Positions 7,584 through 15,467 of a stretch of 17,894 bases of DNA are shown here, piece by piece. Source of the DNA: Oscillospiraceae bacterium (GTDB lineage: Bacteria; Bacillota_A; Clostridia; Oscillospirales; Oscillospiraceae). A program made the position numbers and the translations under genes. The notes beneath the pieces were generated by a model. The model did no database searches, was not told the DNA's origin, and saw only the letters and a list, made by a program, of their open reading frames with translations. The stretch spans positions 1-17,894 of the forward strand of contig JAETOP010000088.1 of the NCBI GenBank assembly GCA_021771675.1, in the 5' to 3' direction. Numbering within the stretch: the first letter of the stretch is position 1; each line of letters opens with the position of its first letter.

Positions 7584-7919
7584 TTAACCCCCCTCGCCCG
7601 GGAGTTCCCATCGCTCCTGCGGCGCAAAACGGGCGTCCTGCTCGACCTGGCCTGACCGGGTAGGACGCCCGTTTTCCGGGTAGCTGTTCAGTTCGTTTGC
7701 CAGCCGCCACGCCAGCCGGAAGCCGCAGACAAAGCTGTCCATAGACATCTCCTCTGCCAGATGGTCTTTGGCGTCGATCAGCCGGAGCACCAGCCGCCGT
7801 TCCGGCTTGTCCAGTTTTAGGATGAGCTGTTTATGGATGGCTTCGATCTCCGTGCGGGTGTCCGCCGACTGGGGCGGTGTATAGAAGCTGTCGTACAGAG
7901 CTGTCAGGGTCTTGTTCAT
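7584..7919 (-). CDS. DUF6809-like small protein
   Basis: This 111-residue helical protein resembles the DUF6809 family common in clostridial mobile elements. It has a short N-terminal MNKTLTALYDSFY start, a middle with EIEAIHKQLILKLDKPERRLVLRL, and the typical end EEMSMDSFVCGFRLAWRLANEL. The family has no established function to my knowledge. The ATG at 7919 has an AAGGAGG site; the longer reading frame back to 8123 passes through repeat copy 2 and is not credible. The last ~28 residues (after SYPENG) are proline-, arginine- and glutamine-rich and are encoded across a 14-bp-arm hairpin, so the original stop may have been lost. It stands alone on the minus strand, convergent with the polymerase operon. 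Family assignment is from pattern memory and moderate. Confidence 0.65.
   Translation of the reverse strand: MNKTLTALYDSFYTPPQSADTRTEIEAIHKQLILKLDKPERRLVLRLIDAKDHLAEEMSMDSFVCGFRLAWRLANELNSYPENGRPTRSGQVEQDARFAPQERWELPGEGG
7626..7675. repeat. Perfect 14-bp inverted repeat inside a gene's 3' end
   Basis: AAAACGGGCGTCCT (7626-7639) and AGGACGCCCGTTTT (7662-7675) are perfect reverse complements around a 22-base loop. The structure resembles a bidirectional terminator with short T runs, yet it lies within the reading frame of the DUF6809-like gene. Confidence 0.85.
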
Positions 7920-8000
7920 ACCGTCGCCTCCTTGCGGTACAAACATATACCACAGGTCGGCGGGAAAAGCTACTGAAATTTTTCGGAGGGTGCCTTTAAC

Positions 8001-8051
8001 TTGTTGGATGCGTCTTGTTGATATAGTTCCTCTGTAGATTTTTAGATAGAG
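8001..8051 (+). repeat. Dispersed repeat, copy 2, with hairpin
   Basis: The core 8001-8030 is identical to copy 1 (503-532). It is preceded by TAAC as in copy 3. It is followed by a weaker hairpin of different sequence (CTCTGT at 8030-8035 against ATAGAG at 8046-8051, one G-T pair). It lies at the sharp boundary between the G+C-rich DUF6809-like gene and the A+T-rich TIR gene. The 76 bases on to 8106 hold no gene or clear terminator. Confidence 0.9.
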
Positions 8052-8106
8052 CGCTTTAATATACTTTATCCATGCAATAAGCCTGTTGACACTTGCAGCA
8101 TTGTTA

Positions 8107-8880
8107 TCAAGATTGGGAATCAACTTCCTCTATGAATTTATTTCTAAAGCGTTCCCATAAAATTTGAGAAACATCGTCTATTCCGAGGTGTATAATAATT
8201 CGATCTTTAAGTTCGCTTAAAGAATGTTCCCGATTTTCTTTATCACTTAAGCAAAAACACATATCTCTTGGGTCAACAGCACCTTCAATTTTAGAATATT
8301 GAAATCCTGGCAATAAAATGCTTTGATATGCACTCCGCTTTACCCATGCAGCTCCCATCTCATTTAAGCAGACTGGACTATTATAGTAGTTCTGCGACAG
8401 CATCATAATGAAAAAGAGGTTATCATTGCTCATTTCATTGCGAATAAAATCATATAGGTCTCCTGCTCCCTGCGGGATTCCATACCCAGCAACAGAACTG
8501 CAAAACAATTGATTCTGTTTTACGCCCATCTGTTCCAGCATAGTCACAAATTTTTCTACAATAGGCTTGTCCAACGTGGCATGGCTGATGAAAACTTTTG
8601 GTGCCTTATATATTTCATCGAAGTGATTGTGCATATATTGAACAACATCATGCATGGCTATAAGGCAGTTATTCATGTTGATGTAATTATGGTTTATTAG
8701 CCAAAATAAAAAATCAAGCTGTGCACAATCCTCGGGAAAAGCTGGCTTATAGGCTGCTATAATTTCTTGACACCGTTGAAAGCAGTTTTGAAGGAAATCC
8801 GTTCGTTGGCATTTAAGAGACAGCACAATGTCGTTGCAAAAATCATTCAAAGTTTTTTTATCTATCAAACAATTCACCAC
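8107..8880 (-). CDS. TIR-domain protein, probable NAD-cleaving defence effector
   Basis: This 257-residue protein has a helical N-terminal region (1-92) and a TIR domain at about 94-230. The domain opens KVFISHATLD (95-104) and contains FIMMLSQNYYNSPVCLNEMGAAW, where Glu174 sits at the position of the catalytic glutamate of NAD-cleaving TIR enzymes. Bacterial TIR effectors generally deplete NAD+ or make signalling nucleotides on infection. The start is a GTG at 8880, with GGGAG seven bases before it, inside the end of the methyltransferase gene (23-base overlap). It is therefore the last gene of the Res/DUF5677/Mod operon and is likely translated with it. It is clearly A+T richer than Mod and Res, suggesting separate acquisition. 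No transmembrane segment is evident. TIR identity is strong; activation by the restriction system is inference. Confidence 0.87.
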   Translation of the reverse strand: MVNCLIDKKTLNDFCNDIVLSLKCQRTDFLQNCFQRCQEIIAAYKPAFPEDCAQLDFLFWLINHNYINMNNCLIAMHDVVQYMHNHFDEIYKAPKVFISHATLDKPIVEKFVTMLEQMGVKQNQLFCSSVAGYGIPQGAGDLYDFIRNEMSNDNLFFIMMLSQNYYNSPVCLNEMGAAWVKRSAYQSILLPGFQYSKIEGAVDPRDMCFCLSDKENREHSLSELKDRIIIHLGIDDVSQILWERFRNKFIEEVDSQS

Positions 8881-10750
8881 AACTCATCTCCCACTCCGTC
8901 TCATCCCCGCAGATATTCCGAATTTTCAGCCGCAGGGGCCGCCTATCGCTCCTGACTGAACCGTCCCAAAACTCTTTTGTCTTTGTACCATTGCGAATCA
9001 CATATCCCAGCTTGTCGATCTTGATCTCGCTGTCCGAGTGCCATTCCCCCTGACTGGCTGTGCAGTCCACGCTCAGATATTCAATCAGCTCCAGGCCCTC
9101 CTCGCTGATCTCAATGGGCTGAAAAGGCTTCTTCCCTGTGGCGCTCATCCGGGCTTTCTCGTTAAACTCGGAAATCTTCTGCATCACCCGGTCGCTGAGG
9201 AACTTGTCCACAACAGCCGCATATCCGCCGTACAGATCATCGTGGAGTTCTTCCACATGAAATTCCGCATAGTCGCCGATCACCACATCATCGAGAACCG
9301 TTTTTAAGTCCCGCAGTTCAATCTCTACGGTGGTGCTGTCATCCTCCTTGATGAACTTCTCAAGTTCCTCCCGGCTGGTGATATCAATGTAGTAGACGAT
9401 CACCTTTTTGATCTCCACGTCCAGGTCGGGGATGGCCTGGTGGATGATCCGGTTCATCAGCACCACGTCCAACAACTTGGAGGAGCTGTCCATCAGGTTG
9501 GGGACATAGACCGGAACCGTACCCAGCCTGCTGTCGGAGATGGCCCCCTCCCAGAAAGGATCCAGGGCATCCTCGTTTTTCAGGCCGGGGATCAGCGACT
9601 TGATCTGCTCCATCGTCTGTACTGGATTGCGGTAAAGCTGCACGCCGTCCCTGATCTCCATCACATCGAACTGCGCTCCATTGGCCTTGAGCCGATCCCG
9701 GGTGGTTTGGATGGAGTTGAGGCCGATATCACAGTGAATGAACCGGCGGCCCAGCTTGTGGGCCACGGCGGCGGTGACGCCGCTGCCGCCGAAGAAGTCG
9801 GCAACGAGCATCCCCTCGTTGGAGGAGGCTCTTATGATTCTATCAAGCAGAGACGTCGGTTTTTGCGTAGCATAATCAACTTTTTCATCGGAAGTTGGTT
9901 GCTGCTGGAATGACATAATATCATTCCAGACATCTCCAAAAGGTTTGCCCTTTGATTCAACTTCATCCCTGTACCGAGTGGTTCCGTGAGCAACCATGTA
10001 GTGTCTGCCATCTTTGTCAACTTTGTTAAATGAATCTAAATACTCCTGCGTATGTGGCTGTCTGAGTTTGTTAAATATTCTCTCCTCTGATTTGGAGTAA
10101 TACAATATGGTATCATGCCCTCTAACCCAGTTTGGCGCTAATGTTTTGAACCCAGACAGTACGGATATGTCCCAGACTATCTCTCTTTGAAAATTCTCCT
10201 CACCAAATATTTCGTCCAAAAGTACTTTGATATAGTGGATCATATGATGATCCAAATGCACGTAGATAGACGCCGTCTCACTCATCACGGACTTGATGGC
10301 CATAAGGTTTTCATACATCCAACTGAGGTATTTTTCCTTATCCCACACATCGCCGTACATCTTCTCCTCAAAGGCTTTCAATTCGTCGATGTCCAGCTCC
10401 TGCTCCGCCTGGGCGATGGCCTCCGCTGCCTTGGGGTTGCGGCGGATGTAGACCTTTTTGGCGTAGTCGGCCCCGCTGGCAAAGGGCGGATCGATGTAGA
10501 CCAGATCCACCTGGATGCCCTGTTCTTTCAGATAGGCGCAGGCGGAAACACACTCGCCGCGGATCACCATGTTGCCATTGTTGTTTTCGCCGACGGTTTC
10601 CTGTTTCTCCATCTCGTAGAGAGGCATTCCCCGCTGGAGCACCATGGAGGCCTCGTCCGAGCCTTTGTATTTCAAAATGCGGTTGAAGTTGCCCAAGATG
10701 GCTTGACCCTCGATGGGCTCGGGAATGAAGGGGATGTATTTAATCGGCAT
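8858..10750 (-). CDS. mod: Type III restriction-modification DNA methyltransferase (Mod)
   Basis: This 630-residue enzyme is an adenine-type DNA methyltransferase of the beta class, the Mod subunit that recognises and methylates the target. The catalytic motif IV is YIDPPFASG, with DPPF at 87-90. The SAM-binding motif I is DFFGGSGVTAAVA, with DFFGGSG at 318-324. Motif IV precedes motif I as expected for the class. The target-recognition region therefore lies between them. The DNA for residues about 163-307 (9831-10260) is visibly A+T richer than the flanks: 24 G+C of 60 at 9901-9960, against 41 of 60 at 9721-9780. That suggests a swapped recognition domain. The ATG at 10750 has an AGGAGG site and overlaps the DUF5677 gene by 11 bases; the 3' end overlaps the TIR gene by 23. 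The order Res before Mod is the reverse of many type III loci. Confidence 0.9.
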   Translation of the reverse strand: MPIKYIPFIPEPIEGQAILGNFNRILKYKGSDEASMVLQRGMPLYEMEKQETVGENNNGNMVIRGECVSACAYLKEQGIQVDLVYIDPPFASGADYAKKVYIRRNPKAAEAIAQAEQELDIDELKAFEEKMYGDVWDKEKYLSWMYENLMAIKSVMSETASIYVHLDHHMIHYIKVLLDEIFGEENFQREIVWDISVLSGFKTLAPNWVRGHDTILYYSKSEERIFNKLRQPHTQEYLDSFNKVDKDGRHYMVAHGTTRYRDEVESKGKPFGDVWNDIMSFQQQPTSDEKVDYATQKPTSLLDRIIRASSNEGMLVADFFGGSGVTAAVAHKLGRRFIHCDIGLNSIQTTRDRLKANGAQFDVMEIRDGVQLYRNPVQTMEQIKSLIPGLKNEDALDPFWEGAISDSRLGTVPVYVPNLMDSSSKLLDVVLMNRIIHQAIPDLDVEIKKVIVYYIDITSREELEKFIKEDDSTTVEIELRDLKTVLDDVVIGDYAEFHVEELHDDLYGGYAAVVDKFLSDRVMQKISEFNEKARMSATGKKPFQPIEISEEGLELIEYLSVDCTASQGEWHSDSEIKIDKLGYVIRNGTKTKEFWDGSVRSDRRPLRLKIRNICGDETEWEMSCGELFDR

Positions 10751-11660
10751 CTATCTGCGCCTCCTGCTTCAAAATTCTTTCTTTCACTAATCCTATAATT
10801 GTTGCAGGAAAATCCTTGCTTTGGAGTAGATAACAACCCAATTGTTCTTTATTCGCTGAAGGAAGTTGAGCATATCCCGCAATAACTGCACAATTGATTG
10901 TTTGCAGACTGATAGCAGTTAATTGAACTGGCAGCTCAATACCAAATGGAGAAAATAGATAGCTCTGCAAATCATCCTCTGTTGATTTGCTGCCCCTATC
11001 ATTCAATAAGTATCGCATACAAGGGTGATTATATTTATGAGCTTCATCCACATAGGCATAAAGGTGTTCAAGGCCAACTGACTTAGCAAGGTTAAATAAA
11101 TTAGGTGCTTTTATTTCATTGTTCTTAGCCCATTCATAGTCTTGTTTTCCTGTCCAACTATATTTTGCTTTTATATTTCTGTATGTCGTTTCTATTTCAT
11201 GGAAAGCACTTAAATCATAATGAAATAAATTCAATCGGTCTTGATATTCCACCAATCTTCTTGCAAATTTATAGTCATCAACTGCCGCATAATCAATATA
11301 TTTTTGAGCCAAATCTGGATACTTAATGAGAATATTGGCAACAACTGAAAACTCAAATAGAGTTCTCCATCTTGCGATAGCACCAGATGCAGATCCATTT
11401 TCCATCATGATTTTTGTTTCGCGGGAAATCTTCAAGGCTCTTTCATGTATACGCAAAAGCGCAAATTGCAAAAATGGCTTCTTAGGTTCAGGTATATAGC
11501 CGTCCAGGACTTTACCGAGTTCAATGCAAAAGTCAAAAAAACCTTCTAAAACTGCAAACTCTTGATTATATTCAGTATAAATGCATTTCCGCTCAATTTC
11601 ATATTGTTTTTGCAAACAATCGTTTTTCTGTTGACACAGCTTATAAAAATCTTTATCCAT
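10740..11660 (-). CDS. DUF5677-like protein inserted in the type III operon
   Basis: This 306-residue, mostly helical protein resembles the DUF5677 family; the key stretch is GSASGAIARWRTLFEFSVVANILIK (about residues 89-113). Function is not established. I chose the ATG at 11660 because GGAG precedes it and the Res stop codon lies one base upstream; an alternative ATG at 11693 would overlap Res. Its 3' end overlaps Mod by 11 bases. The gene is strongly A+T rich (18 G+C of 60 at 11221-11280) between two G+C-rich partners, so it looks like a clean insertion into a Res-Mod operon. A possible RX4H motif (Arg142 to His147) recalls HEPN ribonucleases, but one short motif is weak evidence. A regulator or effector role in defence is inferred only from location. 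Confidence 0.7.
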   Translation of the reverse strand: MDKDFYKLCQQKNDCLQKQYEIERKCIYTEYNQEFAVLEGFFDFCIELGKVLDGYIPEPKKPFLQFALLRIHERALKISRETKIMMENGSASGAIARWRTLFEFSVVANILIKYPDLAQKYIDYAAVDDYKFARRLVEYQDRLNLFHYDLSAFHEIETTYRNIKAKYSWTGKQDYEWAKNNEIKAPNLFNLAKSVGLEHLYAYVDEAHKYNHPCMRYLLNDRGSKSTEDDLQSYLFSPFGIELPVQLTAISLQTINCAVIAGYAQLPSANKEQLGCYLLQSKDFPATIIGLVKERILKQEAQIDAD

Positions 11661-11661
11661 T

Positions 11662-14514
11662 TTACTCTCCAAAAAACTCACAAATTTTCTCATGTGTCCT
11701 TACAATCCGTTCCTTGTCCGGCATGGTATCCTCCAAATACAGATACTCAAACCGCTCATAGCCGAAGGCAGCGTTGTTCTGCCGCAGAAACTCGGACTCC
11801 ACAAAAGCCCGCTTGTCCTTGAAGGTGGGGTCATTGGCGTAGAGCTTGCCCTTTGTCTCCACAATCAGCGCCTTATGAATCTTCCCGTCCTTTCGCTGGA
11901 TGATGAGGAAATCCGGGGTATACATCCCGATGTAGTGCCAGCCGCTTCCAGTGGATTTGTAGCACTTGATCTTGAACTCCGTCATGGCCCGGTCGCCATT
12001 GTAGTAGACCTCCAACCCGAACTGTTCTACCTCCGGGAGAGGCAGAACATCCCGCAGGAACACCCGCTCGAAGCTGCTGTCCGTGCGGTAGGGCAGATAG
12101 TGGAAGGAGCGATCCTTCTGGGGATGGGAAACCGCTTGCTCCCGGAGCATCTCCAGTACCTTCGTCTGACCGGTCTGCTCTGCCAGTTCTATCATTTTCA
12201 GCGTGTTCCTGTCTGGCTTCAGCTTTCCCTTATCGTCCTGGATGATCTTCTCCACCACATCCTGGGCAGGGAAATAGTCAGCGATGTTCTGCGTATGGAT
12301 TGTCGGTGAAAAATTGGCAATGTTCAGCAGGGAGGCCGTCTCCGGGATGTGCTCGTCCCTGGTTTCGTAGCCGCGCCGCTCACAAAACGCCTTGCGGATG
12401 TTGGCCTCCGTTGCCGGGCGGTCATATTTGGAACTGAAATACCTGGCCCCGTCCCGCTCGTAGGTAATGGTTTCAAAGACAGATCGCAGCACGTCCTCAT
12501 ACTGGTTCAGCCGCTCCATAGGCAGAAACCCAATGCTGCTCCGGGACAGCGCGTACAGCCATTGGGAGAATATGGCGGGCTGTGTTCCACGCTCCGCGTC
12601 ATCCACCTCATGGGCGATATGCTCCAGGGAGAAATCCGTGTGCCGGATCACCTCCGCCGCTGTTTTTGACGCTGCGCCGGCAATATCCCGTTCCGGCTGC
12701 GCTGCTTCTACCTTGACGGTTTCATAGTGAACCTTTAGCTGGTAGAACTCCACCTTGGGCAGCTTCAAATAGCCCGTCCGGTCATAGCGGTTCAGCTCAA
12801 TTTTCCCCTGGCCGCCCGTGGCAAACTCATCCAGAGAGATGTGATGACGCTGCCGAAGCTGGGCGATCAGCTTATCGCCGTTTTGGCTGTTGAGGTAGAT
12901 CAGCGCTGTTTCCGGCTGCCCCCGATCCACCTGGCGCAGGCACCGGCAGGAGGTTTGCAGCACCATATTCTTGGGGCAGTCCCCCTCCTGAGAGAGGATG
13001 ATGCCGGTCAGGCTGCGGCAGTCCCACCCCTCCTTGCCAATCTGTACCAGCAGGACGATGCGGATCTTTGAAATAGGGCTGTCCAGGGTGTCAAATTGCA
13101 TCTGGCTGTCGGTGGGCTGGGGATACCGCTTGTTGCCCTTGTGGAATTTCAGAATGCAGTCCGCGGAAAGCCCATATTCCCCGGCAATCCGGGAGACAAG
13201 CGGATAGACGAGCTCCTCCAGCTTTTCGATGGTGCCGCAGTAAATGCCCAGCTTAGCCGCAGTCCCATCCCGGTACACCATGTCCTTGTATGTATCCAGA
13301 AACTCCCGCACCCCGTTTTCGATGATCCGGCCGCTGTCGGCAAGATCCGCGATCTGAACCGCCGGGTATTTGAGGAAGTTCCCCACGCCGTCCACCAGAG
13401 GATAGTAGTAGACCGTGTTGGTGATCTCGGCCGTGGCCACGGTCAGCTTGTCCGTAACCATGATTTTCTCCGCCTTTTCCAGGTATGGCGTACCGGAGAA
13501 GCCGATCACGGAATTGACCGCGCCACCTTCCGTCCAACGGTTGACTACCGCTCGCAGCTTGATTTCATCGCTGACCGCGTGATGCACCTCGTCAATAAAA
13601 ATAGACAGGGCGGGCAGCTTGCCGATCAGGTTTCGAAGCTCATTAGCCTGGCGGTCTTTCTCGTCATCGCTCTCATCGTACAGGCTGATCTGCCCGTTTT
13701 TCTCCTGGATGCGGTCCAGGATTACTTTCTCCGCATTCGTCACAGCCACCAGCCCAAACAGTTCAGAAAGCGGCTGGTGGCTGGCAATTTTCTGGACGTT
13801 GGGATTTTTCGTCTTGTTGGATTTGCTGGCCGTCTTGCCCTGATCCAGCACCTCGAAGGAGAGCCGCCGCTTTATATTGGAGGCCGACGGTTCCGGAATG
13901 ACCCAGGAAGGGTCAAATTTTTGTATGGTTTTTAGACTGGGGACTACGGACGACTTCAAGCCGGAGGGTGCAAAGATAATGAAATTATGGGCAAAGGCCG
14001 GGTTCTGCGGCTCGTTCATGGCAAAGTACAAGTCCAGATAGATAAACGCTGCCATCAGATAGGTTTTCCCCGCCCCCATAGGGAGGCTGAACAGATAATC
14101 CGTATAGGAGACACCATAGAAGGCTTCGTGGAAGAAGCGCCGGTAATCAATGCTCTCCGGGGCTTTGCGGATCTGCTCATCCAGCTTTGGGGATACCTGC
14201 TCCCCTGCATCATTTTTGAGACAAGCATATTCCAGCAGAGCTGCCGCCGATGGATGCCCTCCCAAGTAAGTCCGGGCCCGGGCGGAAAGCTCTATCGTTT
14301 GCAAATCCAATGTATTGAAACAACCTTCTCCAAAAAGACTGGAGAGTGGTTTGCAGCCACAGCCAATCTTGAGGAAAAGATATGTTTTAATTGCATTGAT
14401 TTGGGCGTCCCGCATTTGACCGGTACTTTCGATGTAAGCAATCAAATCTTTCACTGTACAGTCCTGTGATGCCAGCCATTGATTGCGGGCATTTGTTATC
14501 ATCCGATAAAACAT
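11662..14514 (-). CDS. res: Type III restriction endonuclease subunit (Res), helicase-nuclease
   Basis: This 950-residue protein combines an SF2 helicase motor with a C-terminal nuclease and should cut unmodified DNA together with Mod. The Walker A motif is LPMGAGKTYL (GAGKT at 147-151). The DEAH-type Walker B is FIDEVHHA, starting at about Asp308. A motif III-like IGFSGTPYL follows, and motif VI is LQTSCRCLRQ. The nuclease has the PD-(D/E)xK arrangement: YTPDFLI with Asp868, then IVETKGK with Glu886 and Lys888. Length and domain order fit type III Res. The ATG at 14514 has a GGGAG site and lies about 45 bases below a near-consensus promoter, making this the first gene of the four-gene operon. 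All key catalytic motifs appear intact, so the enzyme is probably active. Confidence 0.92.
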   Translation of the reverse strand: MFYRMITNARNQWLASQDCTVKDLIAYIESTGQMRDAQINAIKTYLFLKIGCGCKPLSSLFGEGCFNTLDLQTIELSARARTYLGGHPSAAALLEYACLKNDAGEQVSPKLDEQIRKAPESIDYRRFFHEAFYGVSYTDYLFSLPMGAGKTYLMAAFIYLDLYFAMNEPQNPAFAHNFIIFAPSGLKSSVVPSLKTIQKFDPSWVIPEPSASNIKRRLSFEVLDQGKTASKSNKTKNPNVQKIASHQPLSELFGLVAVTNAEKVILDRIQEKNGQISLYDESDDEKDRQANELRNLIGKLPALSIFIDEVHHAVSDEIKLRAVVNRWTEGGAVNSVIGFSGTPYLEKAEKIMVTDKLTVATAEITNTVYYYPLVDGVGNFLKYPAVQIADLADSGRIIENGVREFLDTYKDMVYRDGTAAKLGIYCGTIEKLEELVYPLVSRIAGEYGLSADCILKFHKGNKRYPQPTDSQMQFDTLDSPISKIRIVLLVQIGKEGWDCRSLTGIILSQEGDCPKNMVLQTSCRCLRQVDRGQPETALIYLNSQNGDKLIAQLRQRHHISLDEFATGGQGKIELNRYDRTGYLKLPKVEFYQLKVHYETVKVEAAQPERDIAGAASKTAAEVIRHTDFSLEHIAHEVDDAERGTQPAIFSQWLYALSRSSIGFLPMERLNQYEDVLRSVFETITYERDGARYFSSKYDRPATEANIRKAFCERRGYETRDEHIPETASLLNIANFSPTIHTQNIADYFPAQDVVEKIIQDDKGKLKPDRNTLKMIELAEQTGQTKVLEMLREQAVSHPQKDRSFHYLPYRTDSSFERVFLRDVLPLPEVEQFGLEVYYNGDRAMTEFKIKCYKSTGSGWHYIGMYTPDFLIIQRKDGKIHKALIVETKGKLYANDPTFKDKRAFVESEFLRQNNAAFGYERFEYLYLEDTMPDKERIVRTHEKICEFFGE

Positions 14515-14565
14515 GGTAAATCTCCCGTTTAAAAGGTTTGAAACAGCTTATACATTTAGTCTTTT

Positions 14566-14595
14566 ATTATATAACATAGCAGTGAAATCTGTCAA
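14566..14595 (-). promoter_or_regulatory. Near-consensus promoter of the defence operon
   Basis: On the minus strand a perfect TTGACA (14595-14590) and a perfect TATAAT (14571-14566) are separated by 18 bases. Transcription should start near 14560 and read leftward into Res. A strong constitutive-looking promoter fits a restriction-modification operon. The remaining A+T-rich bases of 14515-14642 hold no gene. Confidence 0.85.
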
Positions 14596-14642
14596 TTTAG
14601 GGAATGAAATATTGGATAGCTCAAAAACAAGTTTACCACTGT

Positions 14643-15038
14643 TTATAATTTTCCTCTCAATTTCTTCAGAATCGCCTCGTCCGCAGGGCAGAATTCATAC
14701 TGCGGGATCTCCTCCACCGTGATCCAGCGGATGTCGTTGTGTTCCAGCATCCGCGGCGTTCCCTCGCTGATCGCGGCGTTGAACAGCGTCAGATGCACAT
14801 TCAAATCCGGGTATTCATGGTCTACCTCCATGAATACCTCCCCCACCGAAAGGGTGACAGCCAATTCCTCCCGGCATTCCCGGATCAGGGCCTGTTCCTT
14901 TGTCTCCCCCGGCTCCACCTTGCCGCCCACGAACTCCCACAGCAGACCCCTGGCCTTGTGGGCAGGGCGCTGGCAGATAAGGAACCTATCCCCGTCCCAG
15001 ACGAGGGCTGCCACCACTTCCGCCACTTTTTTCTCCAT
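14643..15038 (-). CDS. Nudix hydrolase, MutT/NudG-like
   Basis: This 131-residue protein carries a full Nudix box, GKVEPGETKEQALIRECREEL (about residues 38-58 from the ATG), which binds Mg2+ and cleaves nucleoside diphosphate-linked substrates. The start (VAALVWDGDRFLICQRPAHKARGLLWEFVGGK) is typical of (deoxy)nucleoside triphosphate pyrophosphohydrolases of the MutT/NudG group, which remove oxidised or modified nucleotides. I chose the ATG at 15038; a GTG at 15047 is possible, but the AAGGGTGG site suits the ATG better. It lies 14 bases after the small acidic-protein gene and probably shares its promoter. On a mobile element it may be ordinary cargo. Substrate cannot be told from sequence. 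Confidence 0.88.
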   Translation of the reverse strand: MEKKVAEVVAALVWDGDRFLICQRPAHKARGLLWEFVGGKVEPGETKEQALIRECREELAVTLSVGEVFMEVDHEYPDLNVHLTLFNAAISEGTPRMLEHNDIRWITVEEIPQYEFCPADEAILKKLRGKL

Positions 15039-15052
15039 GCTGACCACCCTTC

Positions 15053-15343
15053 TTACGTCAATTCGTCGATCCGATCCTCCGCTTCACTGAGCAGATCCTC
15101 CAAACTCTCGTGGGCGCCCGCCCATTGCTCAAACTCCTCCCCGGCCATGTCCTCCGGCTCGCTATCGTCCATATCGCACAGCCGGGCTTTTAACTCAGAC
15201 CGATACTCCTCCAGTTCCTCCAGGGACAGGCCGTCCAGTTCGTCGCCCAGCGCCGCGAACCACTCCCCATCCCGTTTGGTAAAGCGGACGGTCAGCTCCA
15301 GATCCAGCGCCTGCTCCATTAGCTTTTTGAAAAAATCAATCAT
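15053..15343 (-). CDS. Small acidic protein of unknown function
   Basis: I do not recognise this 96-residue protein. It begins MIDFFKKLMEQALDLELTVRF, has a short KRDGEWFAALGDEL segment that could form a beta hairpin, and then a long, strongly acidic helical part (LEELEEYRSELKARL, SEPEDMAGEEFEQW, ESLEDLLSEAEDRIDEL). It has no signal peptide or membrane segment. The ATG at 15343 has GGAGG seven bases upstream; an upstream ATG at 15361 lacks such a site. It is the first gene of a two-gene leftward unit with the Nudix hydrolase. The acidic helical make-up would fit a protein-binding partner or DNA mimic, but nothing specific supports either. Confidence 0.7.
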   Translation of the reverse strand: MIDFFKKLMEQALDLELTVRFTKRDGEWFAALGDELDGLSLEELEEYRSELKARLCDMDDSEPEDMAGEEFEQWAGAHESLEDLLSEAEDRIDELT

Positions 15344-15371
15344 GATGCCGCCTCCAAACACAAGGAAATAT

Positions 15372-15400
15372 TTGATTTCCTGCCCTGTTCGTGGTATCTT
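15372..15400 (+). promoter_or_regulatory. Possible promoter for the deformylase operon
   Basis: TTGATT (15372-15377) and TATCTT (15395-15400) are separated by 17 bases and point toward the deformylase start at 15468. Both boxes deviate from consensus. Confidence 0.4.
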
Positions 15401-15406
15401 ATTGAA

Positions 15407-15415
15407 AGTATATCA
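15407..15415 (-). promoter_or_regulatory. Possible extended -10 promoter for the small acidic-protein/Nudix unit
   Basis: Read on the minus strand, TGATATACT is an extended -10 element (TG, one base, TATACT) about 65 bases upstream of the ATG at 15343. No good -35 box accompanies it. It lies within a few bases of the opposing promoter for the deformylase gene, so the two may compete. Confidence 0.45.
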
Positions 15416-15467
15416 CAGATCCGCCGCCGGGGAAAGTCCGGGTGACGATATTGGGGAGCTGATACCC

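Noticed and set aside
13096..13935. 279-codon plus-strand open frame opposite Res
   Set aside because: Antisense shadow of the helicase region containing the DEVHH motif.
14739..15467. Long upstream extension of the deformylase frame
   Set aside because: It lies antisense to the Nudix and acidic-protein genes; the deformylase length and ribosome site support the start at 15468.
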